A stretch of 27,233 bases of DNA from Chara braunii (GCA_003427395.1 BFEA01000284.1:1452877-1480109), one strand, 5' to 3'; counted from the first letter of the stretch, positions 9,789 to 19,045 are shown. The notes: generated from the letters alone by a model not told the origin. Translations and numbers: made by a program.

Positions 9789-10073
9789 CTCCTACCAGTT
9801 CTGACTAGTGAATCGGGTATCCGAGTCACTAACTATCGACAGCGGTATACCATGCTCACTGACCCAATGGTCATGCCTCTGCAGGCAAAGGAACAAAAAC
9901 TGCATACTTGCTAAATCTATCTACTATGATCATGACTTGACTTTTGCCAAGCCTACTCTTGACCTGAGTATCCATAAAGTTAATGGACACAAAATCTTAG
10001 GGTCTCAGGAATAGGCAAGGGTCTGAGAAGACCAAGAGGGGCTCGCGTAGTAGTCTTGTTTCGTTGACAGACT
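9789..10073 (-). pseudogene. element C integrase core, degenerate
   Basis: No long frame survives, but pieces in different frames are clear: KVCQRNK and LLRPLPIPE (end of the zinc finger and linker), FMDTQVKS with the first catalytic Asp, IIVDRFSKYA, and IVSDSDTRFTSQNW with the second Asp. A TAG follows NW at 9794-9792, where related integrases have Gln. Several single-base indels and stops separate these pieces. They join the RNase H part upstream to the integrase C-terminal half downstream. Confidence 0.8.
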
Positions 10074-10871
10074 TTACAACTGCGGTCCTTTGTGGACATA
10101 CTCTATGCAGTCGGCCTTCATACCAGGCCAAATGTACGCGCACATGAGGTTGGCTAGTGTCTTTTGCCAACCAAAGTGTCCCTCTGTATCATGGCATTCC
10201 CCTGAGATCAAACTATGGATCTCTTCACTGTTGGGAACGGACAGGCGGTCAACTACATTAGTCTTCTCGAATAATAAGCCATCAGTAGTGCGGTAGTTTG
10301 GCTCAGACTTTGGGACCTCCCTAACTCTCTTGAGGAGATCAATATAGATAGGGTCCTCTGCATAGGCCTCTCTAACTTTTTGTTGCTGGTCTCTCCCTAT
10401 ATCCAGATAGTGAACTATTGCCCCAAAGTAGTCAGCTCTTCTACTCAAAGCGTCGGCTATTACATGGTACTTCCCTTTAACTGGCTTTAGTTCAAAGTCG
10501 TAGTGGTCTGCGGCCCACCTAGTAAGCTTAGGTGTCATCTTGGCACGAGTCTTCAGCCACCTTAGTGTCTCGTGGTCTGAGTAGACTTTGAAGTGCTTCC
10601 CAAGCAAGTAATGTTTCCAGTGCTCTAGTGCTTGCCTGAGAGCGTAGAATTCTCTCTCATAGGTTGATGTCGCCACCTTCTCTGAAGGCATTCTGGCAGA
10701 CATGAACTCTATGGGCCTATATCCATTGCCATTGTCTTGCTGTAAAACAACAGCTATGCCATACTGACTTGCGTCAGTGGTAACAACGAAAGGCAGGGAC
10801 GGATCAGCTACCTTAAGGATTGGATACTCTATCAATGCTCGTTGTAGCTTCTTCAGGGCTGGCGTACAGTC
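10074..10871 (-). pseudogene. element C RT thumb, RNase H and start of integrase finger
   Basis: An open frame of about 253 codons begins inside the RT connection (CTPALKKLQRALIEYPILK) and holds a full RNase H domain with its four acidic positions (TTDAS, YERE, SDHETL, IADALSR). It runs into the first half of the integrase zinc finger (CHDTEGHFGWQKT). The Cys pair is lost to a frameshift just before 10074. RNase H would remove RNA from the RNA/DNA hybrid during reverse transcription. The RT palm and fingers that should precede it on this strand are absent. They lie on the opposite strand at 12884-13921, whose last residues are those expected just before this segment. Confidence 0.9.
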
Positions 10872-12395
10872 CTTGTGGCATACTCCATCATTACCCCCCT
10901 AAGCGAGTTCTTCAGGTTGCTTCACGAACGATTCGCAGATGTCACTAGGGGGATTAGAGCCTCAGATAAGTTGCAGACCATCCATTCACCGCAATGGCGG
11001 AGTGCAAGAGCACTCAAAGGAGTTATAAATGAGCTAGTTGCCATCTCAGGACATGGGGTCAGTGAGGCCCAATCGGTCCAGCTATTCTACCGTGCTATGC
11101 CTGAGTCTTTACGAGGGCACTTTTTGAAAGGAGTAGAGAGTCTGTCGTCACCTACGGTACATTGACTAGGGAAGTGGTAGCCTTCAAGGCTCAGTCCATG
11201 CCAACCTTTACTTTCTGGCATAAGGACTTAGACAAGGGTAAAAAGTGGAAAGGACGTACCATCTCGGGGCAAGTTAAGGTCAAGGATCACTTGATCCTTA
11301 CTTCAGATGAGGGTGGTATGGAGGAGGTCCCGTACAGTCAGATTGAGTGGGGCCTCGAGGAGGAAGACAGTAGTGTGAGTTAGGGGAGGACCTACACTGA
11401 TGTCGCGGTTGGAGGGAGGGCGCAAGGAAAAGGAGGCCAGGGCCAAGGGGGTCGGGCCTCTAGTGGCCGAGAGCAGGGCGCTCAGGGGGTTGGTGGCAGA
11501 GGAAACCGCCAAGAGGGAGGCAGGGGTTATGGTCCCCCGCAAAATCGTTCGCGTTCTAGTCGGGCACTTGAAGGAGTCGTAAATGAGCTAGTTGCCATCC
11601 TAGGACATGGGGTTACCGAGGCCCAATTGGTCCAGCTATTCCACCGTGCTATGCCTGAGTCTTTACAAGGGCACTTTTTTGAAAGGAGTAGAGAGTCTGC
11701 CATCACCTACAGTACATTGACTAGGGAAGTGGTAGCCTTCAAGGCTCAATCCATGCCAGCCTTCACTTTCTGGCATAAGGACTTAGACAAGGGTAAAAAG
11801 TGGAAAGGACGTACCATCTTGGGGCAAGTTAAGGCCAAGGATCACTTGATCCTTACTTTAGATGAGGGTGGTATGGAGGAGGTCCCGTACAGTCAGATTG
11901 AGTGGGGCCTCGAGGAGGAAGACAGTAGTGTGAGTCAGGGGAGGACCTACGCTGCTGTCGCGGCTGGAGGGAGGCCGCAAGGAAGAGAAGGAGGCCAGGG
12001 CCAAGGGGGTCGGGCCTTTAGTGGCCGACGGCAAGGCGCTCAGGGGGTTGGCGGCAGAGGAAACCGCCAAGAGGGAGGCAGGGGTTATGGTCCCCCGCAA
12101 AACCGTCCGCGTTTTAGTCGGTCACCTCCTAGGAGGGGTGGATGGCACCTTGGTTGGCTGCAAGGCAAGCCCTGGGAAGATCTGGGTCTCGAACAGTCAA
12201 TATGGCAAAGAGGAATAGACCAGAATCAGTGCATTTTTATCCTGGGCACATTATTAAATATTGCCCTAAGTATAGAGAGGCCCGATTTGCTGCACAGGCA
12301 GCAAAAGGCAACCGTCGGTAGGGGTCGCAATTGCCCTTACCCCTACACCATGTGGAGAAGAGTGCGCGCACCACATAGGAACTCCCAAACCACAT
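10872..12395 (+). pseudogene. element C gag, capsid and RG-rich part (in inverted block)
   Basis: Capsid-type helices (PLSEFFRLLHERFADV, SDKLQTIHSPQWRSARALKG, VQLFYRAMPESLRGHF) are followed by a conserved segment (STLTREVVAFKAQSMP, HKDLDKGKKWKGR, EVPYSQIEWGLEEEDS) and an Arg/Gly-rich tail. From 11011 the whole stretch is duplicated in tandem. Copy 1 has a missing T in a T-run (11121) and a TAG at 11381, where copy 2 has CAG. Downstream of copy 2 the frame ends near 12240. Another frame there keeps PGHIIKYCPKYREAR, the H and last C of a CCHC zinc knuckle whose first half is damaged. Gag would form the virus-like particle and bind the RNA. Confidence 0.85.
11011..12122 (+). repeat. 558-bp tandem duplication inside gag
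   Basis: Copy 1 is 11011-11564 (554 bases) and copy 2 is 11565-12122 (558 bases). The offset between matching points goes from 554 to 555 after the T-run at 11121, and to 558 after a 3-base gap near 11430. Correcting these gives 558 = 186 codons, so the duplication was in frame when it arose. Identity is high (roughly 93% by eye). Copy 2 supplies the reference showing what copy 1 lost. Confidence 0.9.
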
Positions 12396-12401
12396 GCGTC
12401 T

Positions 12402-12840
12402 ATGGCAGAGGTTGCTGGCCAATGCCTAGATAGTTGTCCAGAGACTGCTTGTGTTAGCATCTCTCTAGGCAGTTCCCTCACAGGAGTGGCAGAAGAATTG
12501 AAGGAGAGGATGCCTGCCTGGGCCAAGATGAAGGATGCGAAAGGACAGCTAGTCTTAGTAGACGTAGAGATTTTTAGAGGCAGAGTAGGGGCCCTTATAA
12601 ACAGCGGGGCCACCAGCAACTATATCAGTCGGAAAGCGCTGCAGAAGTTAAAGTTGAATCTTAAAGTCCAAAAGTTAGAGGACCCTATAGTCAGTATCCT
12701 CGCGGACAATCGCACTATGTGAGTCAAGGATTACGTAGAGGGAGTCCAGGCATACTTTCGCCTAGAGAAGGATGGGAAGGTGGAGAAAGTTCTTCATTCC
12801 CTGACTCTCCTTGTAGAAGACGGTCTTCTTTTGACTTAGT
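12402..12840 (+). pseudogene. element C aspartic protease, catalytic Asp replaced
   Basis: The open frame 12402-12722 contains the retropepsin strand and flap region: VLVDVEIFRGRVGALINSGATSNYIS, of which the part from 12594 is the active site. Codon 12600-12602 is AAC, giving N-S-G where retropepsins need D-[ST]-G. GAC to AAC is a single G-to-A change. A TGA at 12720 interrupts ADNRTM.VKDYVEGVQ, and further stops near 12838 end the domain. The protease would cut Gag-Pol. Without the Asp it could not work even if the frame were open. Confidence 0.88.
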
Positions 12841-12883
12841 TCTAAGAATGGACTAGGGAGAGGCGAGAGGCGCCACACTCCAT

Positions 12884-13921
12884 TTGAGAGAGCATGAGTG
12901 TAGGCTCCCTAGCCCATCAGGCGAAGTCAAGACGACTCGTCTGTTTCACATGTCAGGAGTAGATAAGTCTCTGGCACATTGTTGCCTCAATGCTCCCACG
13001 TTCGTGCGATTGGTGAAGAAGGAACAATTAGAAGAGCAGGTTTGTGTGGCCTATGTCAGGCCTGTCACTGAGCCTAAAGAGGAGAAACCCATAGATCCTG
13101 CTATTTCCAAGTTGGTGGAAGAGTATACAGACTTAGCTAAGCCGCCCATTCAACATCGCATTGAGATAGAGCCTGGCAATAGGACTCCTACGTAAGCAGT
13201 TAGACGAGCTCCTTAAGAAGGGTTGGATTAGGCCCAGTTCATCCCCATTTGGAGCACCTGTTCTCTTTGTCCCCAAGAAAGAGGGAGAGCTTAGAATGTG
13301 TATAGACTATAGGGGTCTGAATGCTATTACAGTAAAGAATGTAGAACCACTGCCCCGTATAGACGATTTGTTAGATCGGGTGCAGGGCTGCAAGTATTTT
13401 TCGAAGATAGATTTAAAGTCCGGCTATCATCATATAGAGGTTCATCCTGATGATCAGTACAAGACAGCATTTCAAACTAGATATGGGTACTATGAGTTTA
13501 TTTCGGACTAACCAATGCGCCAACGACTTTCCAGCAATGCATGAACGATTTGTTTAGGTCGTGGTTAGATAGATTTGTAGTGGTGTATCTAGATGATATC
13601 TTAGTTTTTAGCAAGACCCACCAGGAGCATGAGGGTCATCTGAGGTAGGCCTTGGAGAAGCTGAAAGAAGCTAACTTCAAGATCAACGCGAAGAAGTGTG
13701 AATGGGCTAAGACCCAAGTTCTATATTTAGGCCACATCCTAGACGGAGACGGCGTTAGACTTGAAGATAACGAAATTGCAGCGATTAGAGATTGGCCAAC
13801 ACCCCGTACACCGACAGAGTTGTGGTCCTTCTTAGGCCTAGCTAACTACTAAAGAAAGTTCGTCAGGAACTTCTCCACCATCGCTGCACCCCTTCGCAGG
13901 TTGCTAAAGAAAGAAGCAATC
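12884..13921 (+). pseudogene. element C reverse transcriptase (in inverted block)
   Basis: Protease-RT linker (LREHECRLPSPSGEV) is followed by the [24 protein letters not shown] is in a shifted frame near 13200-13280. [11 protein letters not shown] and [15 protein letters not shown] carry the first catalytic Asp. YLDD at 13586-13597 is the metal-binding pair, and YLGHILDGDGV is the thumb. Damage: a deletion and frameshift before 13199, about 10 bases lost at 13500 (where related RTs have V-M-P before FGLTNAP), a TAG at 13646, and a TAA at 13850. The sequence stops at LLKKEAI near 13921. The enzyme would copy retroelement RNA. All core motifs are visible, but no frame is intact. Confidence 0.9.
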
Positions 13922-14763
13922 TGACCTTGACTGGTTCCCTACGTAGGCGAGCTTCCTCCTCTTTGGGAGCGACTATCTTAACTCCCTCGATCGCACCTTT
14001 GTAAAACCTCTCCATATTAGTTAGTCGAGCTTGCATTTCAGTGCCCATGCGCATCATCATGTCATGCGCAAAATCCCTAAAGCCTACGCGCATGGACAGC
14101 AGAGGGATATCGTGGCCCCTCAAGTAGTTCATTTGCTCTTGCTGGGCCCGAATCATTAATTCCAGACTCTTGCCTATGATCTCCACTTTGTTCTTGAGAT
14201 CCGCTTGCGTGGCCAATTATGCATGTTGTTCCCTCGTCGCGGCCAACTCCTCCAATTTTGTCGCCACCTCTATGCGCCTCCTTCTCTGACTTCGAAGGCG
14301 CAACTTCCACTCCATTCTCTTTTCCTCGTCCAAGGCCTGACGCTGCAAGGGATCCTGAACTGCCTGGATCTCAGCTATTGCCGCGTCTCTGTCGTCCTGG
14401 GGAATATACATCATAGCCTCTTAATCTTCTCCCAGGGATAGATTTGCTACCCACTCACTCACCATCTTCTCCAACTTGTCTTCTTTTGCCGTGCCACTTG
14501 ACTCTCCTTCCCTTGTCCTCCTAACATTCCTCTGTAGGGGAATCTCTTCTTCTTCTTCTGCTTCTTCTTCCTCCTCTTTCTTTAATCTCTCCATCTCCTC
14601 TTCCAACTTCTTCTTTGCCGCCTGCTCCTCCAACAAGGTTTGCTTCTTCGCCTACTTCAATAGCTCTTTTCTTCTCTTTTCTCTCTTTCAGAAGGGCAAC
14701 AATTTGCTCTTCCTGCTCCTTCGTGTACGGGGTGGTGCTCGTACCACTACGCGTGTCAACCAT
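13922..14763 (-). pseudogene. element C gag N-terminus
   Basis: Starts with ATG at 14763 (MVDTRSGTSTTPYTKEQEEQ), then a frameshift near 14680. A single frame then continues through stops at 14654 (TAG), 14423 (TAA) and 14219 (TAA), each explained by a CAA or CAG that became TAA or TAG. The sequence is a long charged coiled coil (EEEMERLKKEEEEE, DEEKRMEWKLRLRSQRRRRIE, TKLEELAATRE) followed by YLRGHDIPLLSMRVGF and APKEEEARLRREPVKV. It ends at the joint near 13921. The rest of Gag is on the opposite strand from 10872. Judged from memory of related Gags, some 60-70 residues between the two parts are missing. Confidence 0.82.
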
Positions 14764-15440
14764 GGTGACGGTGCACAACTGAGTGTCAGTTCCACTCCTC
14801 ACCACTTAGACTTTCACGCCCTGACTAACTTAACTTACTAACTTACTCTCTAAGGACAACAAAGCCTTGCCCTTTGATTCAGCCAGGCTACCACGACCGA
14901 TGGAAGCTTTCGCCACCACTATCCTTTACAGTCCAGACCCAGATGCCTTGCACTTGCGGTCAATCCCACTTGGCTTTCACTCCGGTTCAGGACCCTGTCA
15001 ACTAGGGTCTCTAGCCTGGATCTAAAACTAAGGCTGTCACTACAAGACGCTGATCAGGAGGCATTTTAGGAGATCCCCCGTAACTCCTCAGGAATTATTT
15101 AAAGTCGCAAACAGGACATAGCGATCAGCAAGTCCTCTCAAGACGTAGACAACCCGTTGTGCAGCCCACAACTCGGATTTTGGGCCTACCATGCCACACC
15201 GAGCAGCCCGCCGGTCAGTACCGGTCCTTGGGAGGGTTCGTGTCCTCCGGGACAGTCGAGTCGTCAGACACAGCGTTTAGCCCTACTCAGCCCGTTTGGG
15301 TTTGGTCAACAAGGGTCTATCCTTCCTATCACCTGGACAGAAGAGACTGGATGCAGAAAGAAGAGACGGACAAACTCAGCAAGTACCATGGGGCGAGGGG
15401 ATAGGTTGAAGGCTTGGCGAGAATATACCAACTCCATCTT

Positions 15441-15538
15441 GGTCAATTTCGTGGTCAACAGCCCTGGTCAACTCTGGTCAACGCTTGGTCAATGCGTGGT
15501 CAACTCGTCGGTCAATGTTTGGGTCAACGTTGGTCAAC
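15441..15538 (-). promoter_or_regulatory. array of nine GGTCAA (W-box core) motifs
   Basis: GGTCAA(C/T) on the plus strand starts at 15441, 15453, 15466, 15476, 15487, 15498, 15510, 15522 and 15532, spacings 10-13 bases. In element direction these read (A/G)TTGACC, the W-box core bound by plant WRKY factors. The spacing averages 11 bases, close to one helical turn. They lie about 680 bases upstream of the gag ATG, in the leader. Binding is inferred, not shown. Confidence 0.55.
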
Positions 15539-15816
15539 CCTTAACTCGTCTATGGCTGCCGGCCTTCTTTCTTCCCCGCCACCTTCTTTATCTTCCCTCT
15601 CCTTCCTTCCTCCTTTCTCCTTTTTCTCACTTCACCCCGACTATGGCTTCTTTCACCTTTGTCGTTCCTCCTTCTCCCTAACTGTGACTTCTCCTTCTTT
15701 GTCTCTCCTCCCTTCTCCTTCATTTCACCTTTCTCTCTCCTTCGTTGTAACCCTGTGTTCGAGCTCCACGACTAAAGCCGCTTTTCTCCTTTGGACCGCA
15801 CAACAATCTTGTATCG

Positions 15817-15820
<4 letters not shown>

Positions 15821-15883
<63 letters not shown>

Positions 15884-15884
15884 N

Positions 15885-15951
<67 letters not shown>
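15821..15951. repeat. (TC)n microsatellite
   Basis: About 130 bases of uninterrupted TC dinucleotides with one unresolved base at 15884, so its true length is uncertain. The Ser/Leu and Arg/Glu repeat ORFs across it are artefacts. Confidence 0.97.
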
Positions 15952-15959
<8 letters not shown>

Positions 15960-16106
15960 GTCCTCTGTGCAGGTACACGGCACCTCACTCCGTCACAGAG
16001 CTATGGCGGATTCTTCTTGCTTCGGTGCACCTCAGCTATGGCGCCCACTGGCGCACGTCTTCTTCCCTGCTGGCAATGGCAATGGTGTGTGGGGTAACGG
16101 GAACCA

Positions 16107-16118
16107 GCTCCGATACCA
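16107..16118 (-). other. primer binding site, initiator tRNA-Met type
   Basis: TGGTATCGGAGC on the minus strand, one base after the 5' LTR end. It matches the complement of the 3' end of initiator tRNA-Met (TGGTATCAGAGC) at 11 of 12 positions. This fixes the element's orientation as minus and its left end as the 3' LTR. Confidence 0.88.
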
Positions 16119-16543
16119 ATGTAATCAGACTCGCTTTCTTCCCACTTCGCACACATGCAAACAGGTGGAGATTCACACTGTCGCAGGGCGCCCACTCAAA
16201 GCTTAGAGATATGGAAATCAAGAACACGGTTCATACGCAAGCCCTCTTCATCAGGCTATGAAGCATCAGCGCCTGAACATCCCGACCTTCGTCACTGTGT
16301 CCAACTCCACTGTTCACACACGCTCACTCTGGATCACCCTGAATACCACCACACGCATACACTATGTCCAATTTCCTCCTACAGCGGCTATGGCCGCACT
16401 ACCACTATTGACTATGGCGACAATCTCTCTTCAGCCCACTTCTTCTTCGGGCAACCTGTCGACCACCTTCGCACAAGACGTTGTAGCAGCGCTTCCGCAT
16501 GGCTTACGCAGCGATTGAATGAATGGCTGAGCGCTGCCTCTGG

Positions 16544-16550
16544 ATTTATA
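16544..16550 (-). promoter_or_regulatory. putative LTR TATA box (5' LTR)
   Basis: TATAAAT on the minus strand, in the same context (AGTATAAATC) as in the other LTR, about 630 bases into the LTR. This would put the transcription start near 16515 and leave about 400 bases of R-U5. Confidence 0.5.
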
Positions 16551-16694
16551 CTTCTGTAACTCGTTGGTTTGCCCCTTTCCCAGGCCCTTGGTACTTGCTT
16601 GACTGGACTTTGACTGACTGGGACCGGTGCCGCTGACTGCATGGAATTGCACTGCCAACTCGATGCAGTCACACTGCCGACGTAAGGCAGCTAG

Positions 16695-16857
16695 CTCACC
16701 ACTTGCCCACTTGCCTCTGACTAAAGGCTCACCACTTGCCCACTTGCCTCTGACTAAAGGCTCACCACTTGCCCACTTGCCTCTGACTAAAGGCTCACCA
16801 CTTGCCCACTTGCCTCTGACTAAAGGCTCACCACTTGCCCACTTGCCTCTGACTAAA
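16695..16857. repeat. 33-bp minisatellite in 5' LTR, five copies
   Basis: Units start at 16695, 16728, 16761, 16794 and 16827, each CTCACCACTTGCCCACTTGC and then CTCTGACTAAAGG. They are nearly identical. The other LTR has two diverged copies (8639-8702). The repeats are contiguous, with no spacers. Confidence 0.95.
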
Positions 16858-17179
16858 CGTGAGACACTTCGAAAGGCCACTTCCGGACCTTCCGGAAGGC
16901 TGTGGACTTGACCTTTCAGGATTGTAGCAGCTACGACCTTGACCTTTCAAAATACCTACAAGTACAACCTCTACAAAGTTGTGACTCCTAATCCACAGAC
17001 CTATAGATCGAACCCCTACCACTACACAAACCTACGACAGACGACAAATACTGCCAAAACACAGATCACAGGTTCAAACACTCGGGTGTCGACTCGATAC
17101 TGTACATGGGCAAAATGAGGTTTGGGGATCGAATTCTAGGTCCTGCATCTGTGATTGCAGATAGGTGGAAACCGTTTCA

Positions 17180-17240
17180 TAATTATGGAGTTCCCAGGTG
17201 CGCTGAATCTGAAAAACGAGGAGAAAAGAGCCTAGTGTGA
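17180..17240. repeat. repeat P, copy 2, right part
   Basis: TAATTATGGAGTTCCCAGG through GAGCCTAGTGT matches 7441-7498 and continues copy 2 from 8046 across element C. The phrase GAGGAGAAAAGAGCCTAG occurs again at 17257. Confidence 0.82.
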
Positions 17241-17470
17241 TCCTCAATAAAACGGACAGCAAAGGTGAGGAGAAAAGAGCCTAGAGGGAGAATGGGAGAT
17301 GTAGGTGAGTGTGGGAGTGGAAAAAGGGCAAGCCACAACATCATGGTGAGCTTGCCCCTCCAAAAAAAAGGTCTAGGTGCCTTGAACAAGACTGCATGAA
17401 GTCTAGATGGAGTTGGGACAAAAACGGAGAAAAACGGACACTTAGAGCTAAAGAAGACACATTTTTAGGT

Positions 17471-17540
17471 ACATTTTGTGATCGAATTCATCCCAGGATG
17501 AAATGGTTGCAAAATGCCTTGATTTTTCTTGATGATTGGA
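17471..17540 (+). repeat. weak repeat pair, copy 1
   Basis: ACATTTTGTGATCGAATTCATCC, AGGATGAA, GGTTGCAAA and TTTTTCTTGA occur in the same order at 18973-19045. About 70% similar by eye. Confidence 0.45.
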
Positions 17541-18972
17541 GTTAAAATCAAGATAAAACAAGAGGGAAGTAAGCCGTGAAGCGACGGATCATAAAAAGTA
17601 AAGCAAACTCACGTTTGAAGTTATCCGGACCAGGAGAAAATGAGCCTTGTCGGCCGCAAGGCATTAGAAAACAGAGCCTCGAGCATGAGGACCAATTACG
17701 GCAATGAACAACGACCTAGACCGAACTTGAAAATGTCGCACTTGAAAGAAAAACACCCTGGCTCCCCCTTGTGCGGAGACCCACCGGCGGATTTTCGATC
17801 CAGTAGGCCGGCACCCGGCCTTGAATATGTCCGCCTCAACAATTCCACTGCTGGCACCTGGTACTGCCACCGGTAGCTGTTGCTCACTCGACTGCAAAAA
17901 GGACATGCCGTGAACCAGGAACGTGGGGCATAAAAGAAAAAGAAAACAAAAATACCTGCACTCGCGGCTGAAACCCAAGGGTAGCCCTTGAACTCAAGGC
18001 ACCTCCGGGAGGTGACTTGAACTCAAGTGCGATTTTGCTTGGGCTGCACTTGAATTTCAAGAGCGGGCACTTGAGATGCAAAATGTGAAAACAAAAAAGT
18101 ATTTCTCTAGGGCGGGGTGGAACAATGATTTTTCGCGTCGCACTTGAACTCAAGTGGGGTTGAACGAGGCTCTAAAAAGTTCCAAATAAAATTCGGACGA
18201 CATAGGGAGTGGTGTTGGGGACCATGTGGGTTCCAAAAAAAAAAAATCACAAACCGGCATCGGGACTGGTGGATTTAGTGGCGGGTCTACCGGCGGGGCT
18301 AATGTCGGGGACCAGTACGGGACGAGTCCCGAGGACTTGAGTTGTCCCAAGAGAACTATGGGGCAGCATGAGGAAGGAATAACCAAAGAGAGATGGTTTG
18401 TTGAGATCAAGATCTACCGACACGAAATATCAGCAGCACTAGTGTAGTGCCAACACTAGTGGGATCAAGCAAGAAAGCTATAGAAGGAAAAGAAGGGAAG
18501 AATTGAGGAAGGAGCGTGTGTAGATTGCAGGCCGATATATCTCGGACTAGCCAAACTAGAGAAACTAGAGCCTTGAAAGACTCTTTGTGAGAAATAAGTT
18601 ACCAAGGGAAAATCGGAGCAAAGGGGGCCACAATTTGAGACTTATAGAGGTGAAAGGGATTCCCGTGAGTATTGACTGCTCCTAGAGCGCGATCTAGGCC
18701 TAGATCAAAATCTAGGGCCTATAAAAAAACTCAATAGCTAGTTGACATTTGTAATGTTGGGAAAAAAAAAAAAAAAAAAAAAGAGAGAGAGAAAAAGGAG
18801 GGTGAGTGACACAAAAGAGGAGGAGAAAGAGGCAGTGAGTTGGCCATCAGTAGGCATTGGGACAGTAGGGACTGACAAGTCCCTGCAGTCCAAATCTTGC
18901 AGGGGAAAAGAAAAGGAATAAAAATGGAAAAAAAAACAAATACTATTGGTAAAAAATGGCCACTTGGAATAT

Positions 18973-19045
18973 ACATTTGTGACCAGATTCATCCTAGGGT
19001 GAATCGGTTATAAAGTATTTTGTTTTTTTTTGGATTTTCTTGAGA
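18973..19045 (+). repeat. weak repeat pair, copy 2
   Basis: ACATTTGTGACCAGATTCATCC, AGGGTGAA, GGTTATAAA and ATTTTCTTGA match the block at 17471. The pair is 1.5 kb apart and may be decayed LTR or terminal sequence of an unrecognised element. Confidence 0.45.

Larger units (their letters stand above)
10872..13921 (+). other. inverted internal block of element C
   Basis: About 3.05 kb of gag, protease and RT coding sequence read on the plus strand, inside an element whose LTRs, primer site, gag start, RNase H and integrase all read on the minus strand. At the right joint the plus-strand RT stops at LLKKEAI, and the minus-strand RNase H part starts at the next expected position (CTPALKK). The minus-strand gag stops at REPVKVR, and the plus-strand gag starts within the same gag (AYSIITPLSEFF). 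The joints near 10871 and 13921 contain no LTR, target duplication or terminal repeat. Inversion in place, with loss of a short gag segment, is the simplest reading. The alternative is insertion of a fragment of a sister element. Confidence 0.72.
14764..16106 (-). other. untranslated leader of element C
   Basis: About 1.34 kb lies between the primer site and the gag ATG, with no supported coding frame. It contains, in element direction, a GA-rich tract including the GA microsatellite (15821-15951) and the W-box-like array (15441-15538). The sequence 14830-15430 shows nothing recognisable. Such a leader would hold packaging and translation signals, but none can be named from sequence. Confidence 0.7.
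8047..17179 (-). mobile_element. Ty3/gypsy element C, full-length but dead, internally inverted
   Basis: A 9.13-kb element reads on the minus strand: 5' LTR (17179-16120), tRNA-iMet primer site, leader, gag start (14763), an internal block in reverse orientation (10872-13921), RNase H and integrase (10871-9055), and 3' LTR (9027-8047). TAAT precedes 8047 and follows 17179, a 4-base target duplication. Rejoining the flanks rebuilds repeat P as seen intact at 7161-7498. Many stops, frameshifts and a mutated protease make it non-functional. The LTRs differ by many substitutions and by minisatellite copy number, so the insertion is not recent. Confidence 0.9.
16120..17179 (-). repeat. 5' LTR of element C
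   Basis: 1060 bases, minus orientation, TGAAACGG at 17179 to CTGATTACA at 16120. Homologous throughout to 8047-9027, roughly 90% by eye outside the minisatellite. It is longer because the 33-base unit is present five times rather than twice. TAAT follows it at 17180, matching the TAAT before 8047. Confidence 0.92.

Noticed and set aside
15720-15988. Arg-Glu repeat and Ser-Leu repeat proteins on both strands
   Set aside because: They are the translation of the TC/GA microsatellite and contain an unresolved base; no protein signal outside it.
16695-16857. CRISPR-like regularly repeated 33-mers
   Set aside because: Repeats are contiguous with no unique spacers, inside an LTR of a eukaryotic retroelement.
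16627-16911. ORF with a repeated SPLAHLPLTKG unit
   Set aside because: It is the 33-bp LTR minisatellite read in frame (33 is 11 codons). The matching LTR has two units and no such frame.
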